This document shows positions 17,196 to 26,027 of a DNA stretch of 64,000 bases, in pieces. The stretch spans positions 31,114 through 95,113 of the forward strand of contig DASYBU010000042.1 of assembly GCA_036500605.1 (NCBI GenBank), written 5' to 3'. Position numbers and translations under genes: made by a program. The stretch comes from JAFALK01 sp036500605 (GTDB taxonomy: Bacteria > Pseudomonadota > Gammaproteobacteria > Burkholderiales > Burkholderiaceae_C). Position 1 is the first letter of the stretch. The number at the start of each line of letters is the position of its first letter. The notes beneath the pieces were generated by a model. It made no database searches and was not told where the DNA came from. It was given only the letters and a program-made list of their open reading frames with translations.

Positions 17196-17861
17196 TCAAG
17201 CCTTGTTCAGACCGCCCAGAAAAATCTGGCAAAGCATCTGAGCCATCTTCTTGGGCGGATGGTCATTGGCCATGCGCGGGTACCACTTGTAGGCCCAGTT
17301 GCACATGCCGAGGAAGGCCAGGGTTGCCAGCTCCGGATCGACCTTGTTGAACTGGCCCTTGTCGATGCCGGCGCTGATGATCTGGTTGAGCCGGGCAAGA
17401 TAGTCCGCGCGGCGCTTCTTGATCTCGGTCCTCTGCTTGCCTTCAAGCTCGGTGTAATGGTCCATGAAGGCGCGCACATAACCGGGGTGCTCGGCAATCT
17501 GCGTCAGGGTCGTGACGCAGGATTCTTCGAGCAGCTTGGCCGCATCGAGGTTCTGCAGATCGGCTTCTGATTCAAGGCCCTCGATCATCGAGGCGATGTG
17601 CAACTGATGCATCTCGTAGAGGATGCTCGTCTTGCTCGGGAAGTAGTGATAGAGCGTCGGCTTCCCAAGCCCCATCTCATCGGCCAGCATCTGCATCGAT
17701 GTGCCATGAAAGCCGACGCGGTCAAACAGATCGGCACAGCGCTCGATGATTTCGAGGCGCTTCTCATCGTGGGCCACCGTGGTCTTGCGCACCCGTTTCT
17801 TGGGCGCCTTCGCCGCGGTCTTGGACGGAGCCTTGGGGGAGCTTGAGCGTGCAGTGGACAT
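17196..17861 (-). CDS. TetR family transcriptional regulator, probable master regulator of the catabolic island
   Basis: 221 aa. A basic Ala/Lys/Pro-rich N-terminal extension (residues 1-30, PSKTAAKAPKKRVRKT) precedes the TetR helix-turn-helix: IIERCADLFDRVGFHGTSMQ, LGKPTLYHYFPSK. The C-terminal domain should bind an acyl-CoA-type effector, as in KstR2 and other TetR lipid regulators; this is inference. The gene is 28 bp after the CoA ligase stop and is transcribed with the operon. It is the only TetR gene in the window, and a TetR-like operator is repeated at every promoter region of the island, so autoregulated repression is the simplest model. Confidence 0.9.
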   Translation of the reverse strand: MSTARSSSPKAPSKTAAKAPKKRVRKTTVAHDEKRLEIIERCADLFDRVGFHGTSMQMLADEMGLGKPTLYHYFPSKTSILYEMHQLHIASMIEGLESEADLQNLDAAKLLEESCVTTLTQIAEHPGYVRAFMDHYTELEGKQRTEIKKRRADYLARLNQIISAGIDKGQFNKVDPELATLAFLGMCNWAYKWYPRMANDHPPKKMAQMLCQIFLGGLNKA

Positions 17862-17889
17862 GTGGGGCGTCTCGAAGTGGAAGCTCAGT

Positions 17890-19413
17890 CTAACGCCCGA
17901 CGAGCGCCGCGGCCGCCATGCGAGACATCTGCTTCTTGTCGACTTTGCCGGTCGCCGTCAGGCTCAGTTCTTCGACGATGAGCAGGTGCTCCGGCCATTT
18001 TTTCTTCGAGAGCCCGATCTCCTGCAGATGCTGCTTCAAGGCCTCCAGATCGGGCTGCGGGACGCCGGCCCGCAAGCAGCAGACGGCACAGGCTTGTTCG
18101 CCCAGCAGTCGCTCGGGGACCGCCACGATCGCCACGGCCGCGATGGCCGGATGCTTGAGCAGGGCGGCCTCCACTTCGGCCGGGTCGATGTTGTAGCCGC
18201 CGCGAATGATCTGGTCCTTGATCCTTCCGACCACCTGCAGGTAGCCGTCCGGCTGCACGACGATTTCGTCGCCGGTCAGGAAAAATCCATCGGCCGTGAA
18301 CGTGGCGTCGCTGTCGCCCAGGCCCTTGGCATAGCCCAGGAAGAGCGACGGCCCGCGAACACCGGCCTGGCCGCGTTGCCCTTGCGCCAGCTGTCGGTGC
18401 TCGGCATCGAAGGCGACGTCGAGGGTGCCGGCAAACGACTTGCCGTCCGACATCCGGCGCACGGCGATGGGGTCCGAGGGCCGGGTCGATGCATGGCCCA
18501 TGCATTCGGACATGCCGAACATGCGCAGCGCCCGGATGCCCAGATACTTTTCGGCATTGGCCACGAGTTCGGGCGTCATCGCGCTGCCGCCCACGGCCAA
18601 GGCGCGCAAGGGGCTCGGCTTGTCCCAATGGCCGCTGCGCGCCACCTCGATCATGGCCGCCAGTTGCGTCGGCACGCACATGGCCCAGCGGCATTGGAAG
18701 CGCTCCATCAAGGCCAGCGCCGCTTCAGCATTCCAGGGATCGATCAAGACCAGCGGATGGCCGCGCGAAAGGGCCAGGTGCAGGGTGAACGTGAACCCCG
18801 GTGCGCTGGCCAGCGGAACGACACCGGCAATGGCATCGCCTGCCGCCAGGCCGGCAATGTGCGCGCAGGCGCGGGTGGCATAGTTCATCGCCTTGGCCGC
18901 ATGCATCACGCCCTTGGGAACGCCGGTCGTGCCCGAGGTGAAGCCGATCAGGGCTGTTGACTCGTCGCGTGGATCGGGCTCGGAAAGTTCGGAGCGACGG
19001 CGCAGCTGCACGCGCAGGCCCGGCAAACCGGCGAGCGCTTCGTCGCTCCCCCGGGATCTCTCGATGATGGCGATATGGTTCAGCCGATTGAGCAGGACCT
19101 CGCGTTCCGATCGACCCAGGTCAGGTGCAAAGGGACACAGGATCGCGTCCAGCGAGGAAACAGCCAGCGCCGCAGCGGCGGTATCGGCGTTCTTGCGCGC
19201 CTCAAGCATCACCCGATCCCCGGGGCCGACGCCGCAATCGCGCAGACAGCCCGCAATGGCGCGCGCCTTGGCCGCCAGCTCCGCCCGCGACGAGGTGCTC
19301 AGATCGGGCGCGACCAGGGCCAGCGCATCGGGCTCGGCCTCGGCCAGCGGCTCGAACTGCTGCCACAAGGAGGCGTCGGTCCATTCGAGATCGTCGGCGA
19401 CAAAGGTAGTCAT
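17890..19413 (-). CDS. Acyl-CoA synthetase (AMP-forming)
   Basis: 507 aa from ATG 19413, 7 bp after the SDR stop. ANL-superfamily motifs: the P-loop IGFTSGTTGVPKGVMH, GMSECMG, the hinge/ATP segment FLTGDEI, GRIKDQIIRGGYNIDP, and the C-terminal adenylation Lys in TGKVDKKQM. It activates a free carboxylic acid to its CoA thioester and probably provides the entry step of the pathway. The substrate could be a cyclic or branched acid. It shares an operon with an enoyl-CoA hydratase, an SDR and the TetR regulator. Confidence 0.92.
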   Translation of the reverse strand: MTTFVADDLEWTDASLWQQFEPLAEAEPDALALVAPDLSTSSRAELAAKARAIAGCLRDCGVGPGDRVMLEARKNADTAAAALAVSSLDAILCPFAPDLGRSEREVLLNRLNHIAIIERSRGSDEALAGLPGLRVQLRRRSELSEPDPRDESTALIGFTSGTTGVPKGVMHAAKAMNYATRACAHIAGLAAGDAIAGVVPLASAPGFTFTLHLALSRGHPLVLIDPWNAEAALALMERFQCRWAMCVPTQLAAMIEVARSGHWDKPSPLRALAVGGSAMTPELVANAEKYLGIRALRMFGMSECMGHASTRPSDPIAVRRMSDGKSFAGTLDVAFDAEHRQLAQGQRGQAGVRGPSLFLGYAKGLGDSDATFTADGFFLTGDEIVVQPDGYLQVVGRIKDQIIRGGYNIDPAEVEAALLKHPAIAAVAIVAVPERLLGEQACAVCCLRAGVPQPDLEALKQHLQEIGLSKKKWPEHLLIVEELSLTATGKVDKKQMSRMAAAALVGR

Positions 19414-19420
19414 GGCATGT

Positions 19421-20218
19421 TCAGGCAATGGCCTGCCCCCCATCGACGATGAAGGTCTGGCCGGTGATGAAACTGCCGGCGCCGCTGGCCAGCAGCATCA
19501 CGGTGGGCAGCACCTCAGCGGCTTGTCCAAGACGATGCATGAGGATGGAACCCATCAACTGCTTTTGCGTCTCCTCGGTCAGCGTTTGAGTCATGCCGCT
19601 CTCCAGCGAACCGGGCGCGACGGCGTTGACCCGGATATGGTGCTGGGCCCACTGCGCGGCCAGGTCGGCCGTGAGGTGGACGATCGCGGCCTTGGTCGTC
19701 GTATACGGCACCACTTGGCCGACATCCGGCGTGTACGACAGGAAAGCGCCCACCGAGGCAATGTTGACGATGGCGCCGCCGCCCTGCCGGATCATCTGTC
19801 GCGCCGCGTGGCGACAGGCCAGGAAAGTGCCGGTCAGGTTGGCATCCACCACCTTGCGCCAGCCCGCCAGAGGAATGTCCTCGGGCAGCCCCCACCAGGA
19901 GGCGCCGGCGTTGTTGATCAGGATATCGAGCCGCCCGAAACGCTCCACCGTCGCGGCAACGGCCTGCTCGACGGATTCTTCGCTGGTGACATCGCAGCGC
20001 AGGCCGATGGCCTGCACGCCGAAGCGCGCCGCCAGTTGCTCGGCGGTGGCCGCGCAATCGGTCTCGTGGCGTGAGGCGAGTGCCAGGTGGCAGCCCAGGT
20101 CAGCCAGGCCCGCGGCCAAGGCCTCGGCGAGAGCGCCGCGACCGCCGGTGATCAGCGCCACCTTGCCGTCGAGACGGAACTGCGAGGCAAAAAAGCCAGG
20201 CGCATAGAGATCGTTCAT
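19421..20218 (-). CDS. SDR family oxidoreductase with variant glycine motif
   Basis: 265 aa from ATG 20218. Classical short-chain dehydrogenase features are NNAG, Ser in NIASVG, YTTTK (YxxxK) and a C-terminal GQTFIVDGGQAIA. The coenzyme motif reads TGGRGALAEAL where TGGxxGIG is normal, so the third Gly is Ala and the loop is shorter. Coenzyme binding may be altered. It probably oxidises a hydroxyl group on the CoA-bound or free substrate. It sits between the EthD-like protein (13-bp gap) and the CoA ligase. Confidence 0.9.
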   Translation of the reverse strand: MNDLYAPGFFASQFRLDGKVALITGGRGALAEALAAGLADLGCHLALASRHETDCAATAEQLAARFGVQAIGLRCDVTSEESVEQAVAATVERFGRLDILINNAGASWWGLPEDIPLAGWRKVVDANLTGTFLACRHAARQMIRQGGGAIVNIASVGAFLSYTPDVGQVVPYTTTKAAIVHLTADLAAQWAQHHIRVNAVAPGSLESGMTQTLTEETQKQLMGSILMHRLGQAAEVLPTVMLLASGAGSFITGQTFIVDGGQAIA

Positions 20219-20231
20219 CAGCACTCCCGCA

Positions 20232-20576
20232 TCATCGACCGGCTTCGGGCGCAGCGCCCAGCAGGTCCACATCTTCGGTGATCAGGACAATTCGCTTGCC
20301 CTTCATGCGGCCGGTGTGGGCGACGGCCGCCGCCCATTCAGGCGAGGCCATGGCTGCGTCGAGTGCGGCGCGGTTGGCGAAGCTGAGCACCGCGTTGCCG
20401 TCCCAGGCCGGCGCCTGCGGATGGTCGTAGTCGTGAACGACCACGCCATGCCGGTAGGCGATCAGGCCCGGCAGCCGGCGCGCATGGTCGGCATGCTCAC
20501 CGCGCCACCATGTCGTGAAACGCTCCTGCGTCCAGTCCGGCGGGCGTGAGGCGAGGACGACCAGATTGGTGCTCAT
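20232..20576 (-). CDS. EthD-domain small protein
   Basis: 114 aa, a dimeric alpha+beta-barrel type. The motif RGEHADHARRLPGLIAYRHG matches EthD/REDY-like proteins (typically EHxxxxxxLPG). EthD members are small proteins found in many degradation clusters. Some are helper proteins of P450 systems, others have enzymatic roles, so the job here is not established. It lies 15 bp after the enoyl-CoA hydratase stop in the same operon. No P450 gene is visible nearby. Confidence 0.82.
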   Translation of the reverse strand: MSTNLVVLASRPPDWTQERFTTWWRGEHADHARRLPGLIAYRHGVVVHDYDHPQAPAWDGNAVLSFANRAALDAAMASPEWAAAVAHTGRMKGKRIVLITEDVDLLGAAPEAGR

Positions 20577-20591
20577 GGCTTGCTCCGCTGC

Positions 20592-21392
20592 TTACTTGCC
20601 GGTCCAGACCGGCTTGCGCTTTTCCAGGAAGGCGCTGACGCCCTCTTTCGCATCATCGGAATGGTGGACGACATTGCAGGTCATGGTCTCAAGCGTGATC
20701 AGCGAATTGGTGTCGGCATCGAGGCCGCGGTTCACGGCCATCTTCGTCATCCACATGCAGAAGGGGCTCTTGTCGATCAGCGGCGCGCAGAAGTCCTGGA
20801 TCAGCTGGTCAAAGCTGTCCTGAGGCGCGCAGGCGTTGATCAGATCCCAATCGACGCATTCCTGGCCGCTGAGCAGCTTGCCGGTCAGCATCAGTTCCTT
20901 GGAGCGACGGATGCCGATCATGCGCGGCAAACGGTAGATCGGGCCGGCTCCGCCGAACAGGGCGCGGCGAATGTGGAAATCGCCGATCTTGGCTTCGTTG
21001 GAGGCGAGCGCGAAATCGCAGGAGATCATCAGCTCGAATCCACCGGCGACGGCGTAACCCTCGACGGCAGCAATCGTCGGCTTGCGCATGTTGAAGATCT
21101 TGTCGTAGGTGCGCGCCGAATCGATGGCCAACTGCAGCGAGGTCGAGGACTCCTGCAGGACCGGGCCCACCAACTGCTCGAGGTCGGCGCCGGAGCAGAA
21201 GGTATTGCCGCGGCCGCGGAAGACAACGGCCAGGGCCTTCTTGTCCTCGCCGGCGCGGTCCACCGCGATTTCAAGTTCCTTCAGCAACTGCGGGCTGACG
21301 CAATTGCGTTTGTGGGGGCGATTCAACCAGATCGTGGCGACACCATTGGCCGCGACTTCGTATTGAATGACATCTTTTTCCAGCGTAGTCAC
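20592..21392 (-). CDS. Enoyl-CoA hydratase/isomerase family protein, first gene of leftward operon
   Basis: 266 aa. Crotonase motifs: LNRPHKRNCVS, the oxyanion-hole strand FRGRGNTFCSGADLEQL, and VEGYAVAGGFELMISCDFALAS. It hydrates or isomerises an unsaturated acyl-CoA. The positions of the usual catalytic glutamates are not clear, so the exact reaction is open. It is the promoter-proximal gene of the string running left to 12860. The 214-bp upstream region carries a TetR-type operator. Confidence 0.92.
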   Translation of the reverse strand: MTTLEKDVIQYEVAANGVATIWLNRPHKRNCVSPQLLKELEIAVDRAGEDKKALAVVFRGRGNTFCSGADLEQLVGPVLQESSTSLQLAIDSARTYDKIFNMRKPTIAAVEGYAVAGGFELMISCDFALASNEAKIGDFHIRRALFGGAGPIYRLPRMIGIRRSKELMLTGKLLSGQECVDWDLINACAPQDSFDQLIQDFCAPLIDKSPFCMWMTKMAVNRGLDADTNSLITLETMTCNVVHHSDDAKEGVSAFLEKRKPVWTGK

Positions 21393-21483
21393 ATCAAGCT
21401 CCTTTGAGGTTTGAATTGAGCGCGCATCGGACCGGAGTCTGCCTCGTGCTCACTGATTTCACGCACTTCTTTGTGCATCTGTT

Positions 21484-21510
21484 TTCATACGACCGACCGG
21501 GCGGTCGAGT
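21484..21510 (-). promoter_or_regulatory. TetR-type operator and promoter of the leftward CoA-ligase operon
   Basis: On the minus strand CGACCGCCCGGTCGGTCG (21507-21490) matches the island consensus CGACCGnCCGGTCGGn, and the -10-like TATGAA (21489-21484) directly follows. No strong -35 is seen. It lies about 100 bp upstream of the enoyl-CoA hydratase start. Confidence 0.7.
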
Positions 21511-21606
21511 GATATGGCAAGCGAAAGATAGCACAGCCATGGCGGCTGTCAAGCCTTGTTTTCCACTGCAGAACGGCCGCTGCGTCACAGCCGCTCCTTC
21601 CCCGGT

Positions 21607-22647
21607 TCACGCCGCCGGCCGGGCATGCTGCGGCTCGCCGATGCGAACCACCAGGCGGCCCCGATGCTGTCCTGTCGACAAGGCGGCGAAGGCCTGCGGG
21701 ATCTGCTCGAAACCCTGGCGAACATCGAGGTCGAAGCGCAGCTGACCAGCGCCTATCCAGCGATCGATGCAGGCCAGCACGGCGCGCGTCCGGCTGCGAT
21801 CGCCCAAGGTCGTCGAGATGCGAAACCCCTCGACGCGTGCGCCGTGGACGATCAGATTCCAAAGATTCGACGGGCCTGCCGGCGCCTCGGCCTGGTCGTA
21901 CTGGGCGATCATCCCGCACAAGGCGATACGCGCAGCGGGCCGGAGGTTTCCCAGCGCCGCCTGCAAGGTATTGCCGCCCACGTTCTCGAAGCAGAGGTCG
22001 ATGCCCTGCGGCATGGCCTGCCGCAAGCTGGCCGCGAGATCGCCGCCGGCCTTGTAGTCGAGGCAGTCGTCATAACCGTAACGCTCGACGGCAAGCCGGC
22101 ATTTGTCGGCACCGCCGGCAATACCGACCACGCGACCGGCACCCAGGATGCGCGCCATTTGTCCGACCAGCGATCCGACCGCACCGGCTGCGGCGCTGAC
22201 CAGCACCTGGTCGCCCGGGACCATCGCGCCGACGCGGGTCAGGCCATGGTGCGCGGTCAAGCCGGAAGTGCCCAGGACATGCGTGTACGCCGCGAGGTCA
22301 TGACCCAGTTCGACGGGCACTGGCGCGAACTGCGCGTCGCCCCCGACGACGTAATCACTCCATGAACCGAAACCGCTGACGATCTCGCCCACGCTGCGGC
22401 CCGGACAGCGCGATTCGACCACCTCGCCCAGCCCCATGCCCGTGACGGGCTCGCCCAAGCCCACGCCGGCGCGGTAACTGGCCTGCGGCTTGAGGAAGGC
22501 GCGGATGGCCGGGTCCATCGCAACGAAGAGCACGCGCACGAGCAATTGACCCTCGGACGCCGTCGGCACCTCGGTCCTGTGCAGCTCCAGATCGTCCTCG
22601 GCCAGGCGGCCGGCCGGATAGCGGCGCAAGCGCCATTGCCGGTTCAT
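21607..22647 (-). CDS. MDR-superfamily NADP-dependent oxidoreductase (CurA/PTGR type)
   Basis: 346 aa from ATG 22647; a GTG at 22662 overlapping the upstream stop is possible but adds an atypical N-terminus. The start MNRQWRLRRYPAG and PAIRAFLK are typical of the zinc-free leukotriene-B4/prostaglandin-reductase-like branch. The NADPH fold shows SAAAGAVGSLVGQMARILGAG. These enzymes reduce the C=C bond of alpha,beta-unsaturated carbonyls. It follows the CMD-like gene with overlapping ends in a two-gene leftward unit. Confidence 0.9.
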   Translation of the reverse strand: MNRQWRLRRYPAGRLAEDDLELHRTEVPTASEGQLLVRVLFVAMDPAIRAFLKPQASYRAGVGLGEPVTGMGLGEVVESRCPGRSVGEIVSGFGSWSDYVVGGDAQFAPVPVELGHDLAAYTHVLGTSGLTAHHGLTRVGAMVPGDQVLVSAAAGAVGSLVGQMARILGAGRVVGIAGGADKCRLAVERYGYDDCLDYKAGGDLAASLRQAMPQGIDLCFENVGGNTLQAALGNLRPAARIALCGMIAQYDQAEAPAGPSNLWNLIVHGARVEGFRISTTLGDRSRTRAVLACIDRWIGAGQLRFDLDVRQGFEQIPQAFAALSTGQHRGRLVVRIGEPQHARPAA

Positions 22648-22658
22648 GCGAACCTCGT

Positions 22659-23348
22659 TCACGGTGCGACCAGCAAGGCGCCCGCTGAAGCCCAGGCCGC
22701 GATGCCTGCGGCCGGCACAGCGCAGAGGACGGCCTCGGCAATCTCGGGCTCGGTCGCGCCGACCTTGCGTGCGGCCGCGATATGCACGGCCGACATCGGG
22801 CTGTAGTCCGAGGCCAGCACCGCGACCAGCATCAGCTCCGCCAGCTTGGGTTCAAGACGGTTGCAATCGATCGTCCCCTTGCGCATCAGGAAGTAGCCGT
22901 CGGCGCCACGCGGCACCAAGGCCAGCAGATTCACGAGGCCGGGCGGAATGGTGCCGAAGTAGGCCTTGAAATTCGCCTCCGCCTCGCCGGGGCCGGCATG
23001 CACGGGGTCCATCGCGCGCACTTCCACCGCCTGCCCGGGGTAGACCTGCTGCACCAAGGCGCCGTAGGCCATGGCGGTGCCCTCACCGCGCAGGCTGGCC
23101 AGCAGGATCATCCCGCTGGCGGCTTCATCCAGCGTGAGCCCCTGCTCGGCCGCACGGACCAGCTCGCGCGAGGCCAGTTCCAGAAATCCCTTGTTGACGG
23201 CGGCGACAGCGGCCAAGAGCCCCTTGACCCGGGCCGGCAGCGCCATGTCGACTTCCACGATCTCGCGGAACAGCGCGTAGCCGGCCACGGTGTACGGCGC
23301 CAGCGGCGCGAGCAGCTTCGAATCAAGCAAGGGGCTGTTGGCTTTCAC
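22659..23348 (-). CDS. Carboxymuconolactone-decarboxylase-like protein (copy 1)
   Basis: 229 aa from GTG 23348, chosen because TTGGAGACACTC precedes it and because it then aligns end to end with the 227-aa paralogue at 32354; the open frame continues upstream to 23438. Two CMD/AhpD-like halves are visible (ALPARVKGLLAAVAAV; PKLAELMLVAVLASDY). The AhpD redox cysteines are absent around SPMSAVHIAAARK, so peroxidase activity is unlikely. The ends share AVHI.AAR.VGA.E.EIAEA.LCAV with copy 2. Role unknown; possibly a ring-opening, decarboxylation or isomerisation step. Confidence 0.85.
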   Translation of the reverse strand: MKANSPLLDSKLLAPLAPYTVAGYALFREIVEVDMALPARVKGLLAAVAAVNKGFLELASRELVRAAEQGLTLDEAASGMILLASLRGEGTAMAYGALVQQVYPGQAVEVRAMDPVHAGPGEAEANFKAYFGTIPPGLVNLLALVPRGADGYFLMRKGTIDCNRLEPKLAELMLVAVLASDYSPMSAVHIAAARKVGATEPEIAEAVLCAVPAAGIAAWASAGALLVAP

Positions 23349-23444
23349 GAGTGTCTCCAATCCGGAAAGAGCATTGAACATCAAATGCGTCTGGGCCGTC
23401 GAATCGCTCCGCATGCGAACGAGTTGTTCATTCGACACGCAACT

Positions 23445-23502
23445 CGACCGACCATTCGGGTTATTGTGATTTCAGTATAGCCAGCGGCAGCGCGCCACAC
23501 AA
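23445..23502 (-). promoter_or_regulatory. Promoter and degenerate TetR-type operator of the CMD/MDR unit
   Basis: On the minus strand -35 TTGTGT (23502-23497), a 17-bp spacer and -10 TATACT (23479-23474) form a good sigma70 promoter. An operator-like CGACCGACCATTCGGG (plus-strand 23445-23460) matches the island consensus CGACCGnCCGGTCGGn at all but two fixed positions and would lie just after the transcription start. Confidence 0.6.
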
Positions 23503-23535
23503 CGAAAACCTGCGCATTCGACCTCAGCGAATTTG

Positions 23536-23565
23536 TTGACAGCCGACCGGTCGGTCGAGTACATT
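23536..23565 (+). promoter_or_regulatory. Promoter with embedded TetR-type operator of the rightward catabolic operon
   Basis: -35 TTGACA (23536-23541) and -10 TACATT (23560-23565) are 18 bp apart. The spacer holds CCGACCGGTCGG (23543-23554), a perfect 12-bp palindrome within the island operator consensus. A repressor bound here would block RNA polymerase directly. The first gene starts at 23620. Confidence 0.8.
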
Positions 23566-23619
23566 GAATCACAGGCAGAACATCGTCGGCATGGACCGAC
23601 CCAAGCGGAGCAGACCCAG

Positions 23620-24879
23620 ATGCATTTCGAGCAAACAGCGAAGTCCAAGGAATGGTTGGCGCGCGTCAATGCCTTCATGGTCGAGCACATCTATCCGGCG
23701 ATCCCGGTCTATCGCGAGCAATCAGCGGCGATCGATCGCTGGAAAGAGACGCCGCCGATCTTCGAGGTCCTGAAGGCCAAGGCCAGGGCCGCCGGCCTGT
23801 GGAACATCTTCATGCCGCCGTCCGAACATGACGACGACTACTTCCGCAGCGCAGGACTCAGCAACCTCGAGTACGCGCCGATCGCGGAACTGATGGGGCG
23901 GGTCTATTTCGCCTCCGAAGTCTTCAACTGCATGGCGCCCGACACCGGCAATTTCGAGGTGCTGCACCGCTATGGCAGCAAGGCACAGAAGGAAGAGTTC
24001 ATGCTGCCGCTGGCCGACGGCCTCACCCGTTCGGCCTTCTTGATGACCGAGCCCGAGGTGGCGTCTTCCGACGCCCGCAACATTCGCACCGAGATCCGGC
24101 GCGACGGTGGCGACTACGTCATCAACGGCCGCAAATGGTGGTCCTCCGGTGCGGGCCATCCGCATTGCGCCTTCTTCATCGTCATGGGCAAGACCAACCC
24201 GCAGGCCGAGACGTATCGCCAGCAGTCGATGGTCATCGTGCCGGTCGGCACGCCCGGCGTGAAGCTGGTGCGCCATCTGAACGTGTTCGGCTACGACCAC
24301 GCGCCGCACGGCCACTTCGAAGTCCTGCTCGAGAACGTTCGCGTTCCGGCCAGCAACCTGATCATGGGCGAAGGCTGCGGATTCGAGATCGCGCAAGGCC
24401 GACTGGGGCCCGGACGCATTCACCACGCCATGCGCGTCATCGCCTCGGCCGAAGTCGCGCTGGAAAAAATGTGCGTGCGCCTGCAGACGCGCAACGCCTT
24501 CGGCAAGACCCTCGCGGAACACTCGCTCTGGGACGAACGCATCGCGCATGCGCGCACCGAGATCGAGATGGTGCGCCTGCTCTGCCTGAAGACGGCCTAC
24601 ATGATGGACACCGTGGGCAACAAGGCCGCCCGCGCCGAGATCGCCATGATCAAGGTCGCCGCGCCGCGCATGGCGCAAGCCGTCATCGACCATGCGATCC
24701 AGGCCTTCGGCGGCGGCGGCGTGAGCCAGGACTTCGGTCTTGCCGAGCTGTGGGCCAACACCCGGATCGTGCGCATCGCCGATGGCCCCGACGAAGTGCA
24801 TTGCCGCGACATCGCTCGCGTGGAAATGCAACGCCACAAAGGCCGCAGCTATGCCGACATCCAGGCCTTCCCGGGCTGA
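23620..24879 (+). CDS. Acyl-CoA dehydrogenase, ACAD10/11-like, first gene of rightward operon
   Basis: 419 aa from ATG 23620; the open frame reaches back to 23533 but that stretch contains the promoter. Motifs: FLMTEPEVASSDARN, INGRKWWSSGAGHP, AFGGGGVSQDFGLAE, VRIADGPDEVHCRDIAR. The ADGPDEVH motif places it in the ACAD10/11 branch. The next gene, 20 bp downstream, is the APH-type kinase, repeating the arrangement at 14817-17089. The pair probably acts on a hydroxyacyl-CoA by phosphorylation followed by elimination. Confidence 0.92.
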   Translation: MHFEQTAKSKEWLARVNAFMVEHIYPAIPVYREQSAAIDRWKETPPIFEVLKAKARAAGLWNIFMPPSEHDDDYFRSAGLSNLEYAPIAELMGRVYFASEVFNCMAPDTGNFEVLHRYGSKAQKEEFMLPLADGLTRSAFLMTEPEVASSDARNIRTEIRRDGGDYVINGRKWWSSGAGHPHCAFFIVMGKTNPQAETYRQQSMVIVPVGTPGVKLVRHLNVFGYDHAPHGHFEVLLENVRVPASNLIMGEGCGFEIAQGRLGPGRIHHAMRVIASAEVALEKMCVRLQTRNAFGKTLAEHSLWDERIAHARTEIEMVRLLCLKTAYMMDTVGNKAARAEIAMIKVAAPRMAQAVIDHAIQAFGGGGVSQDFGLAELWANTRIVRIADGPDEVHCRDIARVEMQRHKGRSYADIQAFPG

Positions 24880-24899
24880 GAGGCTTCGCCAAACCCCTT

Positions 24900-26012
24900 A
24901 TGACGACTGAACCCATCGAAGCCGTGAACACCACGCAACAGGACGCCGAGGCCGCCAAGCCCCGGCGCTACATCGGCCAGGTCGGCGCGGTGATGGACGC
25001 CGCCGCGTTCGACCCCAAGCGCCTGCACAAGTACTTGGCCTCCGCCGTCCCGGGGTTCAAGGGCCCGCTCGAAATCCAGCAATTCCAGGGCGGGCAATCG
25101 AACTACACCTACCACCTGAAGACCCCGGACGCGCAGTACGTGTTGCGCCGCAAGCCGCCCGGCGTGCTGCTGAAATCCGCTCATGCGGTGGACCGTGAAT
25201 TCAGGGTGCTCAAGGCACTCGCCGGCATCAACGGCGTTCCGGTGCCCGAGCCTCTGGCCTTCTGCGAGGATGATGCGGTCCTGGGCAGCATGTTCTATGT
25301 CATGCGCCATGTGCCGGGCCGGATTTTCTGGGATTGCCGCATGCCCGATCTGCGGCCCGATGAACGGGCGGCCGTCTACGACTCCGCCAATCTCACGCTG
25401 GCGAATCTGCACAGCCTCGATTACCGTTCGGTCGGCCTGGAGGATTTCGGCCGGCCCGGCAATTACTTCGAACGCCAGATCGCGCGCTGGACGCGCCAGT
25501 ACGAAGCCTCCAGGACTCAGGACATCGCGGCGATGGATCGGCTGATCGAATGGCTCCCCAAGGCCCTGCCTCCCGACGATGGTTCGCAATCGCTGATCCA
25601 CGGCGACTTCTCCTTCCACAACCTGCTGATCCATCCGACCGAGCCGCGTGTCGTTGCCGTCATCGACTGGGAGCTTTCGACCCTGGGGCATCCGCTCGGC
25701 GACCTGATGTACCACGCGATGGAGTGGTACCGGCCTGTGGGTGTTGATGCCCGCGGCACCTTGAACGGCGCCGACCTGCAAGCGCTCGGCGTGCCGACGC
25801 TCGAACGCTATATCGCGCGCTATTGCGAACGCACGGGAACGCAGGTCGACGGCCAACTGCCCTTCTACCGGGCCTTCAATCTGTTCCGTACCGCGGCCAT
25901 CCTGCAGGGCGTGGCCAAACGCATGGCTGACGGCAACGCGGGCGCCAGCGCAGCCGAAGTCATCCCCTTGATCCGCCCGCTGGCTGAGGCGGCGTGGCGG
26001 TGTACCCAATGA
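24900..26012 (+). CDS. APH-family phosphotransferase (second copy)
   Basis: 370 aa from ATG 24900. Motifs: FQGGQSNYTYHL, YVLRRKPPGVLLKSAHAV, FCEDDAVLGSMFYVM, Brenner motif HGDFSFHNLLIH and VIDWELSTLGHPLGDLMYH. It is clearly related to the protein at 14817-15884. It should bind ATP and phosphorylate a hydroxyl group on a CoA thioester for the adjacent dehydrogenase. It has an N-terminal extension of about 35 residues compared with copy 1. It lies between the dehydrogenase (20 bp) and an SDR gene (15 bp). Confidence 0.9.
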   Translation: MTTEPIEAVNTTQQDAEAAKPRRYIGQVGAVMDAAAFDPKRLHKYLASAVPGFKGPLEIQQFQGGQSNYTYHLKTPDAQYVLRRKPPGVLLKSAHAVDREFRVLKALAGINGVPVPEPLAFCEDDAVLGSMFYVMRHVPGRIFWDCRMPDLRPDERAAVYDSANLTLANLHSLDYRSVGLEDFGRPGNYFERQIARWTRQYEASRTQDIAAMDRLIEWLPKALPPDDGSQSLIHGDFSFHNLLIHPTEPRVVAVIDWELSTLGHPLGDLMYHAMEWYRPVGVDARGTLNGADLQALGVPTLERYIARYCERTGTQVDGQLPFYRAFNLFRTAAILQGVAKRMADGNAGASAAEVIPLIRPLAEAAWRCTQ

Positions 26013-26027
26013 TGGAGACTTGATGCC

